Assembly (NCBI RefSeq): GCF_003337715.1
Contig: NZ_QPIX01000008.1
Location: 186,001 to 250,000, forward strand
DNA length: 64,000 nucleotides
DNA from: Ciceribacter lividus
Lineage (GTDB): Bacteria; Pseudomonadota; Alphaproteobacteria; Rhizobiales; Rhizobiaceae
Direction of reading: 5' to 3'
Position numbers and translations under genes: made by a program. Within the stretch, counting starts at the first letter, position 1. Each line of letters opens with the position of its first letter. The notes below the pieces were generated by a model. It ran no database searches. It saw only the letters and a program-made list of their open reading frames with translations, and was not told where the DNA came from. Positions 8,613 through 16,725 of this stretch are shown one piece after another.

Positions 8613-10042
8613 ACACGACGTCATTCTTCAGCGACATGCTGCAGAGCATCACCGATCGCGGTCGCCGTTTCTTGTCGCTCGGTGCCGCCCAGGACGACGA
8701 AGCCGATGCCATCGGCACGACGGAAGAGCTCTGCGAAACCTTGCTGTCCAGTCGGGGCGAAGCCTCCGGCATGGCCCTCGCCAAGAACATTCTCGACCGC
8801 TGGCAGGGTTTCGACCAGCAGAGGCGGCGCGACTTCATGTTTGCGCTGCTCTCGCGCTTCGGCCCGAACATCGAGCGGCTCGAGCGGGCGATCGCGGCCT
8901 ATCGTACCGACCCCAGCCCGAAGGCACTGCTCGAGTTGAGCGAGGCGGCGGAGCCGCGCCGGCAGGAACTCATCCGCAGGCTCAATCTCGCGCCGAACGG
9001 TACGGCCACGCTCGTCGGGATGCGGGAGGTCCTGCTCGCCCTCAAGGGCGACAACCCCGACCTCGAGGCGGTCGATGCTGACTTTGCCCATCTCTTCGGG
9101 TCATGGTTCAATCGCGGCTTTCTCGTGCTCCGGCCGATCAGCTGGTCCACACCGGCGGACATCCTGGAGAAGATCATCCGCTACGAGGCTGTCCATCATA
9201 TCGGCGGCTGGGACGAGTTGCGGCGGCGCCTGGCGCCGGAGGACCGGCGCTGCTTCGCCTTCTTCCATCCGCAACTCGTCGACGACCCGCTGATCTTCGT
9301 GGAGGTGGCGTTGACGCGCGAAATGCCCTCGACCATCTCCGATCTCTTGAGGGAGGATCGCGCAACGATCCGTGCTGCGGACGCGACGACAGCGGTCTTC
9401 TATTCCATCTCGAACTGTCAGGAAGGGCTGCGGGGCATCTCGTTCGGCAATTTTCTGATCAAGCAGGTGGTGGAGGATCTGCGGCGCGAACTTCCCCGAC
9501 TCGACACCTTCGCGACCCTGTCACCGGTGCCCGGTTTTGCCGACTGGCTGTCGCGCGAACGCGCGGCGGAAGTCTCCGACGCCCTTACCCCCGCCGATCG
9601 CGCCGGGCTCGCCGTGCTCGACGAGCCGGACTGGGCCGATCGACCGGAGGCGGCGGCAAGTGCCCAATCCGCCATGACTGCCGCGGCCGCGTGGTACTTC
9701 CTCAGAGCCCGCAACAGAAGCGGCAAACCCCTCGATCCGGTCGCGCGATTCCACCTCGGAAACGGCGCGCGACTCGAGCGCATCAATTTCCTCGCCGACC
9801 GCTCCGAGCGCGCGATGCGGCAGGCCCACGGTCTCATGGTCAACTATCTCTACAAGCTCGAAGACATCGAAACAAATCACGAGGCGTTCGCGAGCCGCGG
9901 CGAGGTCATTGCCGCGCCCGCCGTCCGACGCCTGGTTCCAGCCGACAGAGGCGCCCGCGCCCCGGCAGCGGGCAGGCTCCCGCCGAAGGGCGAGCCGCGC
10001 GACGCAGCAAAGAAGCATGACAGCAAGGAGTTCACCTCATGA
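8609..10042 (+). CDS. matA: Malonyl-CoA decarboxylase
   Basis: A 477-residue enzyme that converts malonyl-CoA to acetyl-CoA and CO2. Residues 80-180 form the helical N-terminal domain and the remainder the acetyltransferase-like catalytic domain. The family motifs FFHPQLVDDPLIFVEVALT and SISNCQEGLRGISFGNFLIK are present, as is the catalytic-region RLNLAPNGTATLVGMRE. The last 40 residues (after LYKLEDIETNHEAF) are basic and poorly conserved. It overlaps matB by four bases. With MatB it turns imported malonate into acetyl-CoA. Confidence 0.95.
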   Translation: MNTTSFFSDMLQSITDRGRRFLSLGAAQDDEADAIGTTEELCETLLSSRGEASGMALAKNILDRWQGFDQQRRRDFMFALLSRFGPNIERLERAIAAYRTDPSPKALLELSEAAEPRRQELIRRLNLAPNGTATLVGMREVLLALKGDNPDLEAVDADFAHLFGSWFNRGFLVLRPISWSTPADILEKIIRYEAVHHIGGWDELRRRLAPEDRRCFAFFHPQLVDDPLIFVEVALTREMPSTISDLLREDRATIRAADATTAVFYSISNCQEGLRGISFGNFLIKQVVEDLRRELPRLDTFATLSPVPGFADWLSRERAAEVSDALTPADRAGLAVLDEPDWADRPEAAASAQSAMTAAAAWYFLRARNRSGKPLDPVARFHLGNGARLERINFLADRSERAMRQAHGLMVNYLYKLEDIETNHEAFASRGEVIAAPAVRRLVPADRGARAPAAGRLPPKGEPRDAAKKHDSKEFTS

Positions 10043-11571
10043 GCAATCACCTGTTCGACGCGATCCGCCATGCCGCACGCCCGGAAGCCACCTTCATTCT
10101 GACGACCGACGGCCGTTCCTGGACCTACGGGGATATGCTGGCCCATTCGGGCCGCATCGCATCGGCGCTTGATACGCTCGGCGTGAGGCCCGGCGACCGG
10201 GTGGCCGTGCAGGTGGAGAAGAGCCCGGAAGCGCTGATGCTCTATCTCGCCTGCGTTCGCGTCGGCGCGGTCTACCTTCCGCTCAACACCGCCTATACCC
10301 TTGCGGAACTCGACTATTTCATCGGTGATGCCGAGCCGCGGGTGGTGGTCTGCGCGCCGGCGGCGAAGGAGGGCATCGCGAAGCTCGCGGCCGGTCACGG
10401 CGCCCATGTGGAAACCCTTGATGACAAAGGCGGTGGTTCCCTGATCGAGCTTGCCAACGGGGAAACATCCGATTTTTCCGACGCGCATCGCGGGCCGGAC
10501 GACCTCGCCGCCATCCTCTACACTTCGGGCACGACGGGCCGCTCCAAGGGCGCCATGCTGACACACGACAACCTTCTGTCGAACGCCGCGACGCTTCGCG
10601 ACTACTGGCACTTCACCGCCGACGACCGGCTCATTCACGCGCTGCCGATCTTCCACACGCACGGCCTCTTCGTCGCATCGAACGTCACGCTCCTCGCCGG
10701 CGCATCGATGTACTTCCTCCCCAAATTCGATGCGGACGAGGTTCTGCGGCTCATGCCTCAGGCGACGGTGATGATGGGCGTTCCCACCTTCTACGTCCGG
10801 CTGATCCAGCATCCGGGGCTGACGCGCGAGGCGACGGCCAACATGCGTCTCTTCGTGTCCGGTTCGGCCCCCCTGCTTGCCGAGACCCACAGGACGTTCC
10901 ACGCAATGACCGGTCATGCGATCCTCGAGCGATACGGCATGACCGAGACCAACATGAACACCTCGAACCCCCATGACGGCGAGCGCATCGCCGGAACGGT
11001 AGGCTACCCCCTTCCCGGCGTTTCGCTGCGCGTGACCGACCCCGAAAGCGGAAAGCCACTGCCCGACGGTGAGACCGGCATGATCGAGGTGAAAGGTCCC
11101 AACGTCTTCAAGGGTTACTGGCGCATGCCCGAGAAGACGCAGGCCGAGTTCCGCACCGACGGCTTCTTCATTACCGGCGATCTCGGCAAGATCGACGAAC
11201 GAGGCTACGTGCATATCGTCGGCCGAGGCAAGGATCTCGTGATCTCCGGCGGGTACAACATCTATCCGAAAGAGGTGGAGACCGAGATCGACCAGATGCC
11301 GGGCGTCGTCGAAACCGCCGTCATCGGCGTACCGCACCCGGATTTCGGCGAGGGCGTGACCGCAGTCGTCGTGCGGAAGGCGGGCGCAACAATCGATGAG
11401 CGCGCCGTTCTCGACGGATTGAAGGACCGCTTGGCGCGCTACAAGCAACCCAAGCGCGTGATCTTCGTGGACGACCTGCCGCGCAACACGATGGGCAAGG
11501 TCCAGAAGAACGTACTTCGCGAGAGATATGCCGGAATCTACGCGCCGGCGGGTGCGTCGGCAAACGGTTAG
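10039..11571 (+). CDS. matB: Malonyl-CoA synthetase
   Basis: A 510-residue adenylate-forming ligase that activates malonate with ATP and CoA. The phosphate-binding motif YTSGTTGRSKGAML (about 160-173), the LERYGMTETNMNTS motif (A5) and the hinge ITGDLGKIDERGYVHIVGRGKD are clear; the catalytic lysine lies in NTMGKVQKN near the C-terminus. The RYGMTET-NMNTSNP sequence is characteristic of MatB. The start at 10039 has an AAGGAG site. It is the last gene of the mat operon. Confidence 0.95.
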   Translation: MSNHLFDAIRHAARPEATFILTTDGRSWTYGDMLAHSGRIASALDTLGVRPGDRVAVQVEKSPEALMLYLACVRVGAVYLPLNTAYTLAELDYFIGDAEPRVVVCAPAAKEGIAKLAAGHGAHVETLDDKGGGSLIELANGETSDFSDAHRGPDDLAAILYTSGTTGRSKGAMLTHDNLLSNAATLRDYWHFTADDRLIHALPIFHTHGLFVASNVTLLAGASMYFLPKFDADEVLRLMPQATVMMGVPTFYVRLIQHPGLTREATANMRLFVSGSAPLLAETHRTFHAMTGHAILERYGMTETNMNTSNPHDGERIAGTVGYPLPGVSLRVTDPESGKPLPDGETGMIEVKGPNVFKGYWRMPEKTQAEFRTDGFFITGDLGKIDERGYVHIVGRGKDLVISGGYNIYPKEVETEIDQMPGVVETAVIGVPHPDFGEGVTAVVVRKAGATIDERAVLDGLKDRLARYKQPKRVIFVDDLPRNTMGKVQKNVLRERYAGIYAPAGASANG

Positions 11572-11756
11572 GACTCAATCGGTCGAACCGCGCAAGCAAC
11601 CCATCGGAGCCAATGCCCGCCCACCTCGCCTGGATTGTCGGCGATCGCCTCCCGGCTTCGGTCCGACCTTTGAAAGGTGCGCCGCAACGGTCCCAACGTG
11701 CGACCGGGATTCCGCAGGAATGTCTTTGCGCCGGGGACGGCGCGTTTCGGGACTGC

Positions 11757-12167
11757 TTAACCCGCCTCGGTCTGTCTTGCGGCGAGCAGTTCTCCACACC
11801 CGTTCTCCTTGAGCGATACTGCAAGCGCCGTCTCGTAGTCCGGTTGCGCGTTTTCGAGACACGCGCGGCCCTTCTCGGTGAGAACAGCGTAAACGCCGCG
11901 TTTGTCGTCGGGGCAGAGATCGCGAATGGCGAGCCCGGTACGTTCCAGACGCTCGACCATCCGCGACACCGAGCTCTGGTTCAGGCGGAGATGCGCCGCC
12001 AACACCTGCATCCGAAGCTCCGATCCCGGCGAACGCGACAATATTTCAAGTGCTCGATACTCCGAGAGACCGAGCCCGTGGTGCTCCTGCAGGACCTTCT
12101 CGAGATCGGCCTCGACGCTTGCGACCGCATGGATCAGGGTGAGCCATGATTCACTTTCCTTCGACAT
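11757..12167 (-). CDS. MarR-family transcriptional regulator
   Basis: A 136-residue winged-helix regulator from ATG 12167; a TTG at 12239 would add 24 residues that look unlike the family. The helix-turn-helix is LRMQVLAAHLRLNQSSVSRMVERLE, followed by the wing with CPDDKRGVYAVLTEKGRA, the diagnostic D-x-R of MarR proteins. The short C-terminal helix has a cysteine (ENGCGELL). Its target is unknown; the nearest genes are the SMR efflux pair downstream in coordinate but on the same strand, upstream in transcription. Ligand cannot be predicted. Confidence 0.85.
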   Translation of the reverse strand: MSKESESWLTLIHAVASVEADLEKVLQEHHGLGLSEYRALEILSRSPGSELRMQVLAAHLRLNQSSVSRMVERLERTGLAIRDLCPDDKRGVYAVLTEKGRACLENAQPDYETALAVSLKENGCGELLAARQTEAG

Positions 12168-12492
12168 GAACAATCCGGACTCCTTGCGGGCATGATCAAG
12201 ACTTTCTTGAAATGTATGTCCATGCAAGTTCTGACTCAAGACCCTGTTCGCTTCATGTCGTGTGCGGCGTGGCGCGAAATTTCCTGAACAGGCGCTGCCC
12301 GTCCGGGACGGCGGGTCTGCGGGATACAGGCTTCACGTTTGGCTTGAACGCCGGCCCAAGCGGTCGCAGTGCTCCCGGACGCGGTTAACACCGCGTCCGA
12401 GGATGTCCTTTCATCGACATGATCGACGGAGAAGGCGACGACCTCCTCCACGAGCCGCGCAAGGAGGATTGCACCTGTTCCAGGCATAAGAT

Positions 12493-12861
12493 CTATGCTT
12501 GCAGCTTTGCGCTGTCGGCGAGCTTCAACCAGACGACACCGGCGATGATGACCGCGAGCCAGAAGGTCTGGACCAGAGTGAGTGGCTGATCGAGCAGGAT
12601 GCTGCCGAGGACTGCCGCGCCAACGGAGCCGGTACCCGCCCAGACTGCATAACCGATCCCGACGTCAATGGTTCTCAAGGCAGCGCTCAGAAAGTAGAGC
12701 GTGAGGAGGAAGAAGCCGAAAGCGGCGATCGACCAACTCGGCACCGTGAATGCCTGGCTACCCCCAACGCTGAGCGCATAGCCGATTTCGAACCCCCCGG
12801 CGAGCAACAACATAATCCAGGCGCGTCCGTTGCTTGTGTTCTTTTCAAGGGTTGCAGTCAT
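12493..12861 (-). CDS. SMR-family efflux subunit, second of a pair
   Basis: A 122-residue small multidrug resistance family protein with four transmembrane helices. The catalytic glutamate lies in helix 1 (LLLAGGFEIGYALSVG) and the family motif GIGYAVWAGTGSVG in helix 3 is intact. It has a 17-residue polar N-terminal extension. It follows another SMR gene after 42 bases, a layout typical of heterodimeric exporters such as YkkCD, in which the two subunits insert in opposite orientation. Substrate could be guanidinium or a quaternary ammonium compound; the sequence does not decide. Confidence 0.87.
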   Translation of the reverse strand: MTATLEKNTSNGRAWIMLLLAGGFEIGYALSVGGSQAFTVPSWSIAAFGFFLLTLYFLSAALRTIDVGIGYAVWAGTGSVGAAVLGSILLDQPLTLVQTFWLAVIIAGVVWLKLADSAKLQA

Positions 12862-12903
12862 ATCTCTTTCCTTTCAGATCGAATGGAGTTGATCGGCGGG
12901 TTT

Positions 12904-13224
12904 CTATGCCGCGCCGCTGAGGCGCAGGCCGACGACGCCTCCAATGACGAGAACGATCCCGAGGACCTTTCTCCAGCTCAACGGCTGCTCGAAGAACAAC
13001 GCGCCGAGCACGACGATCCCGACGCCCGCGACAGAAGTCCAGATCGCGTAACCCACGCCGACACTGAAGGTGAGCAGCGCGAGGCTCAAGAAAGAGGTGG
13101 CGATCGCACCGCTGACGAGCGTGGCGACGGTCCACCAGTGACGCGTGACCCCCTTTGCATTGCCTGCGCTGATTGCAACTGCGATCTCGAAGATCACGGC
13201 GACTCCAAGATATAGCCAGCTCAT
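12904..13224 (-). CDS. SMR-family efflux subunit, first of a pair
   Basis: A 106-residue four-helix SMR protein. The helix 1 glutamate is in YLGVAVIFEIAVAIS, and helix 3 holds VGVGYAIWTSVAGVG. Length is standard. The start is set at ATG 13224 because of the GAAAGGAG site just upstream; the frame stays open for another 70 codons but that part is the leader region and has no SMR character. It is the promoter-proximal partner of the SMR gene at 12493-12861. Confidence 0.88.
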   Translation of the reverse strand: MSWLYLGVAVIFEIAVAISAGNAKGVTRHWWTVATLVSGAIATSFLSLALLTFSVGVGYAIWTSVAGVGIVVLGALFFEQPLSWRKVLGIVLVIGGVVGLRLSGAA

Positions 13225-13425
13225 GTCATCTACTCCTTTCGTGAACGGCGTGCCGAGCACGGTATGTGCGACCGGCCAGACGGTTTTCGTGAGCGAGACG
13301 GCCGCTATGGCTCCAGGTGCCGGCAGGTCGGTGGATTGCCCGCGGCAGCCACTGCGCCGGGGAACTCCCCGGAATGCCAGTTTGCCGACAACAGCCCTTC
13401 GGCCAGTCTCATCTCGCACTATATT

Positions 13426-13492
13426 TGCGTGCGCATGCATTAAATTGGGTCAATGCGACTCGTCAATATCTATGCATGCACATGCATTATAA
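13426..13492. repeat. Two 20-base direct repeats around the SMR promoter
   Basis: Copy 1 is TGCGTGCGCATGCATTAAAT (13426-13445) and copy 2 is TGCATGCACATGCATTATAA (13473-13492), 16 of 20 bases alike. Copy 2 contains the perfect inverted repeat ATGCATG-CA-CATGCAT (13472-13487). Copy 1 overlaps the predicted -10 box and copy 2 lies just upstream of the -35, as expected for repressor sites. Confidence 0.6.
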
Positions 13493-13667
13493 TGATGAAA
13501 CGATGCCGCCCGCCCGACTGGTCGTGACAGGAATCATGGAACGGTGGAGCCCAAGCAGGGTTCGGCCGGCGCTTTCGTCGGCCGTGACCTGGGAACAGAT
13601 CGCTGCAGCTTAGCCCAAACGGTGCCGGCAACTGTATCTCTTGGATTTCCTCGCTTTATTCGCCATG

Positions 13668-13696
13668 TTGACACTCAATACGGACGACCGCATTAT
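13668..13696 (+). promoter_or_regulatory. tetR promoter with operator between -35 and -10
   Basis: TTGACA (13668-13673) and CATTAT (13691-13696) are separated by exactly 17 bases. The operator AATACG-GACGAC-CGCATT (13677-13694) fills the spacer. The right arm differs from a perfect inverted repeat at one base. The same element sits in the dehalogenase promoter. Confidence 0.75.
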
Positions 13697-13702
13697 TGCG
13701 AC

Positions 13703-14293
13703 ATGGCAAGGAAGTCGCTTAAAGAAAATATCCTGGAAGCTGGGCTTCGTGTCATGCTGCGCAAGGGCTACGCCGCTGCCAGCGTTCGCGATATCGTTGC
13801 CGAGGCGGGCGTACCTCAGGGTTCGTTCACGAACCACTTCCGATCAAAGGAAGCGTTCAGCCGAGATGTTCTGGATGTCTATTTCCAGCATGTGCGGACC
13901 CTTGTCTCTTCGGCACTCGACGACGAGAGCCTGACACCACGCGAGCGGCTGAAACGCTATCTCGACATCATCACCGGTCAGCTGGAGGCGGACGGGTTTT
14001 CGCGCGGTTGTCTGATTGGTGACTTCAGTCTGGAGGCAGCGCCGCTCAGTGAGATGTTGCGCCTGCGCCTGTCGGAAATCTTCCTGGAATGGCGCGACCG
14101 GTTCGCCGATTGCATCAGGCAGGCGCAGTCGGCGGGCGAAATCGATCCCACCTTTGCTCCGGAAGATCTCGCCGATTTCCTCCTGTCTTCGTGGGAAGGC
14201 GCCATCCTGCGCATGAAAGTCGAGCGCAACGCGACGGCGCTGGAGCGATTCAAGAAGATCGCTTTTGCCACGATCTTCAAGAAACACTCGTGA
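13703..14293 (+). CDS. TetR-family regulator of the dehalogenase gene
   Basis: A 196-residue regulator starting MARKSLKENILEAG at ATG 13703; the frame is open further upstream but that part covers its own promoter. The helix-turn-helix is ASVRDIVAEAGVPQGSFTNHF, with the family's NHFRSKEAF signature. The C-terminal domain has CLIGDFSLEAAPLSEML and SSWEGAILRMKVE, seen in the TetR_C_16/AcrR-like subgroup that often responds to small organic electrophiles. The shared operator suggests that it represses itself and the haloalkane dehalogenase gene downstream. Confidence 0.88.
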   Translation: MARKSLKENILEAGLRVMLRKGYAAASVRDIVAEAGVPQGSFTNHFRSKEAFSRDVLDVYFQHVRTLVSSALDDESLTPRERLKRYLDIITGQLEADGFSRGCLIGDFSLEAAPLSEMLRLRLSEIFLEWRDRFADCIRQAQSAGEIDPTFAPEDLADFLLSSWEGAILRMKVERNATALERFKKIAFATIFKKHS

Positions 14294-14458
14294 CATCCAT
14301 CTGGTTTGTCGCGTCGACCTGCCGGATTCATCGGTAACATCCAAATCGCAATGTCGGCTGGCTGCCCGGCGCGCGCACAGTTGCGAGTGGAGCGAGATCG
14401 TCCCTGACCGAAGTTCCGCATGTTCACAGCACGCAGTCGCGACCCGGGCCTCTGTGGC

Positions 14459-14487
14459 TTGACTCAATACGTACGACCGTATTATAC
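14459..14487 (+). promoter_or_regulatory. Haloalkane dehalogenase promoter with the same TetR operator
   Basis: TTGACT (14459-14464) and TTATAC (14482-14487) are 17 bases apart. The perfect inverted repeat AATACG-TACGAC-CGTATT (14466-14483) lies between and over the boxes. It matches the operator upstream of tetR in 16 of 18 bases and occupies the same position relative to the promoter. Confidence 0.77.
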
Positions 14488-14565
14488 ACTGTTCGAGAGA
14501 CGCGGCGCTGAATGTCCGTCCAGCCCCGCCCGTCGATCGGAATCCAGTCAGCAAAGGTCAAGCGC

Positions 14566-15456
14566 ATGGCATTCGACATCGATCTCCCTCATCATGCGGT
14601 ATTGGACTCCCATATCGCCTACCGGGAAGGCGGTTCCGAGAACGGGCCTGTCGCGCTCTTCCTGCACGGCAATCCGACCTCGTCCTACATCTGGCGGAAC
14701 ATCCTGCCGCACGTGGCGCCGGTGGCCCGTTGCATCGCTCCCGACCTCATCGGCTTCGGCCAGTCGGGCAAGCCCGACATCGACTACCGCTTCGTGGATC
14801 ACGCCCGCTACCTCGACGCCTTCATCAAAGCCGAGGGGATCGGCTCGGCCTATCTCGTCGCTCAGGATTGGGGAACGGCGCTCGCCTTTCATCTGGCTGC
14901 TCGCAGGCCGGATTTTGTCCGTGGCCTCGCCTTTATGGAGTTCATCCGGCCGATGGCGAGCTGGGATGATTTTCATCAGGTGGAGGCGGCGCGTGAGACG
15001 TTCCGCAAGTTCCGCACGCCGGGAGAAGGCGAACGGATGATCATCGAGGGAAATGCGCTTGTCGAACGCGTTCTTCCGGGCTCGGTCGTCAGGAAGCTCA
15101 GCGAGGAGGAAATGGCGGTCTATCGCGCTCCATTCGCCACACTGAAATCACGAAAGCCTACCTGGCGCCTTCCGAACGAACTGCCCATCGCCGGCGAACC
15201 TGCGGACGTGAATGAAATGCTGGAGCAAGCACACCTCGCCCTCGCGAGCTCGCGCTATCCCAAGCTGCTCTTCGCCGGGAACCCGGGCGCTTTGGTTTCC
15301 CCGGCCTTCGCCGAGGCCTTTGCCGCAAAGCTGCACGATTGCCAGCTCGTCCAGCTCGGGGCGGGGGCGCATTACCTGCAGGAAGACCACCCCGAAACCA
15401 TCGGCCGTTCCGTTGCCGAATGGATCGCAAGCATCGAGGCCAGCCCCGCGCCTTAG
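14566..15456 (+). CDS. dhaA: Haloalkane dehalogenase (HLD-II subfamily, DhaA-like)
   Basis: A 296-residue alpha/beta hydrolase that would cleave carbon-halogen bonds of haloalkanes to alcohols. The catalytic pentad of HLD-II enzymes is complete: nucleophile Asp101 in AQDWGTAL, halide-binding Trp102 and Asn35 (HGNPTSSYIWRN), acid Glu125 in MEFIRP, and base His269 in HYLQED. The WRLPNELPIAGEPADV stretch matches the DhaA group. The start at 14566 has an AAAGGTC site; an ATG at 14512 would add 18 residues but lacks one. Expression is probably TetR-controlled. Confidence 0.92.
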   Translation: MAFDIDLPHHAVLDSHIAYREGGSENGPVALFLHGNPTSSYIWRNILPHVAPVARCIAPDLIGFGQSGKPDIDYRFVDHARYLDAFIKAEGIGSAYLVAQDWGTALAFHLAARRPDFVRGLAFMEFIRPMASWDDFHQVEAARETFRKFRTPGEGERMIIEGNALVERVLPGSVVRKLSEEEMAVYRAPFATLKSRKPTWRLPNELPIAGEPADVNEMLEQAHLALASSRYPKLLFAGNPGALVSPAFAEAFAAKLHDCQLVQLGAGAHYLQEDHPETIGRSVAEWIASIEASPAP

Positions 15457-15525
15457 GACCGATCGGCCCCAAGCCTTTTGACATCCCTGCAGCTCACTCT
15501 GGCATCGAAGAAAGGGACGGAAGCA

Positions 15526-15753
15526 ATGACCGACGTCACGATCACCTACTGTCATCCGTGCGGATATGGAAAGCGGGCCGCACAGGCGGCCGACGCACTC
15601 CAACGCGAACTGTCAGTCACCACAAATCTCGTGGCCGGAAAGGGCGGCATCTTCGAAGTTCGCGTCGATGGCGAGATCGTGGCCAAGCGTATCAAGGGGC
15701 ACTTTCCGGACGCCGCTGAAATCATCGCGTCCGTCTCGGCCGTGCTGAAATAG
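15526..15753 (+). CDS. SelT/SelW/SelH (Rdx) family thioredoxin-like protein
   Basis: A 75-residue protein with the redox motif YCHPCGY near the N-terminus (Cys9 and Cys12) followed by ADALQRELS and GKGGIFEVRVDGEIVAKR, the beta-strand pair of the Rdx fold. Bacterial members have Cys where animal selenoproteins have selenocysteine; here both positions are TGT/TGC cysteines. A GGGACGGAAG site precedes ATG 15526. It lies 69 bases after the dehalogenase, so it may be co-transcribed. Its cellular substrate is unknown. Confidence 0.85.
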   Translation: MTDVTITYCHPCGYGKRAAQAADALQRELSVTTNLVAGKGGIFEVRVDGEIVAKRIKGHFPDAAEIIASVSAVLK

Positions 15754-16055
15754 CCGGGCAGGCGAGGAAAAGCGGCCCGCAAGGGCTGGTCTGTTTCGAG
15801 TTATCACAGGCGAATTCGAACCGCTGAGAGAAAAGGGGCCAGTAGGTAGGTCGTCTTAATAGGTCATCGGCCGGCGACCTCGGAAACCCCTACTCGTGGC
15901 CCGTCATGTTGTCATGGCGCGCTTGCAGGCTCCGCGCTCGCTGGGGAGAACCGCACCCGTCCGGCCTTATCGAGAAAGGTGTTTCTGACGCAAGAGGCGC
16001 GAATGTGCGGGTGCGGCCGAATGGCAGGCCACCGCGCTGCGCATGGTCGACATCT
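15754..16055. other. Intergenic region with no gene seen
   Basis: About 300 bases between the Rdx gene and the convergent end of the DUF2478 gene. Short open frames are present but lack ribosome binding sites and recognisable sequence. A short tRNA T-arm-like string is present on the minus strand near 15808-15822 but no cloverleaf can be built from it. Confidence 0.5.
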
Positions 16056-16664
16056 TCATTGACGGATCGCGCCGACCTCACCGTTCAGGATTTTCGCAGG
16101 CGACTGCCCCGCCCGCTGCCCATCGATGCCCGGTTCCCATTTGGGGAAGCAGGACAGCAGCCAGGCTCTCGCCGGCGTGATCTCCGCCGGTGCGACCTCG
16201 ACGAGGGGGCCCGCAAAGTCCAGAAGCGAACCCAGGGAGAGCCGCCCCACACTCATGAAAACCGGAATGTCGGCTTCCGTCGCCATGGCGATCGCCTGCC
16301 GCATGCCGCCACCCTCTTCCTCGGCCTTGCCGAACTTGTTCAGCACGAGAAGCTGCGGTGTACCGGTCATGAGGGCTCGCTCAACGTCCAGCGCCGCCCG
16401 GGCAATCAGATCGCGGTCGAGACGGCAGCCGGCCGAGAACTTTCCCCGGTCCTCGGAAATCCTGTACTCGTTGCAGCTGTCGATCGAAACCAGATGCATA
16501 TCGTTGTGCACACGGTCCGTCCGGCGAATGTTCTTTTGGACCACCCCGGTAACGAGGATGCCGAGACTTCTGGCGAAGTCGAGCATGTCCGCGACGATAT
16601 GATCTGCAGCCTCCGGATCATCGCGCCTGATCGCGTAGATCGGCGTATGCGTTGCCTGCTTCAT
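16056..16664 (-). CDS. DUF2478 family protein linked to arsenite oxidase
   Basis: A 202-residue protein of the DUF2478 group, seen near molybdoenzyme genes and related to P-loop NTPases. The recognisable parts are SLGILVTGVVQKNI, SEDRGKFSAGCRLD, LVLNKFGKAEEEGGGMR and the C-terminal AWLLSCFPKWEP. A normal P-loop would be expected after the first strand (IYAIRRDDPEAADHIVADML), but the Gly/Lys residues of a Walker A motif are missing there. It is the last gene after aioA, with a strong hairpin in the gap. A role in molybdenum cofactor supply is an inference from neighbours. Confidence 0.75.
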   Translation of the reverse strand: MKQATHTPIYAIRRDDPEAADHIVADMLDFARSLGILVTGVVQKNIRRTDRVHNDMHLVSIDSCNEYRISEDRGKFSAGCRLDRDLIARAALDVERALMTGTPQLLVLNKFGKAEEEGGGMRQAIAMATEADIPVFMSVGRLSLGSLLDFAGPLVEVAPAEITPARAWLLSCFPKWEPGIDGQRAGQSPAKILNGEVGAIRQ

Positions 16665-16690
16665 GACGTTCCTCCTCCCCCAAGACCTTC

Positions 16691-16720
16691 GGGACGCGGG
16701 GCGCGCAAGCCCCGCGTCCC
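16691..16720. repeat. Perfect 12-base-pair hairpin after aioA
   Basis: GGGACGCGGGGC (16691-16702) and GCCCCGCGTCCC (16709-16720) form a perfect stem with a 6-base loop. It begins six bases after the aioA stop in the direction of transcription. No T-run follows, so it looks more like an mRNA-stabilising or attenuating hairpin than a simple terminator; the DUF2478 gene with a GGGGGAGGAAC site follows. Confidence 0.8.
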
Positions 16721-16725
16721 CTCGC

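Larger units (their letters stand above)
13225..13702. other. Long divergent intergenic region between SMR pair and tetR
   Basis: These 478 bases contain no convincing gene. Reading toward the SMR pair, a TTGACG -35 (13461-13466) and TTAATG -10 (13438-13443) are 17 bases apart, which would give a leader of about 200 bases. The leader holds a strong hairpin, CCGGGG-AACT-CCCCGG (13357-13372). Two related repeats flank the -35 box. At the other end lies the tetR promoter. A known guanidine riboswitch consensus was looked for by eye and not recognised. Confidence 0.55.

Noticed and set aside
13225..13431. Guanidine riboswitch before the SMR pair
   Set aside because: The leader has a hairpin, but the conserved sequence blocks of the known guanidine riboswitch classes were not recognised by eye.
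14512..14565. Earlier ATG for the haloalkane dehalogenase
   Set aside because: It lacks a ribosome binding site and adds 18 residues without counterpart in DhaA; ATG 14566 has AAAGG at good spacing.
15784..15830. tRNA T-arm-like string (GCGGTTCGAATTCGC on the minus strand), possible attachment site
   Set aside because: No acceptor, D or anticodon arm can be folded around it and no direct repeat of it was found near another border.
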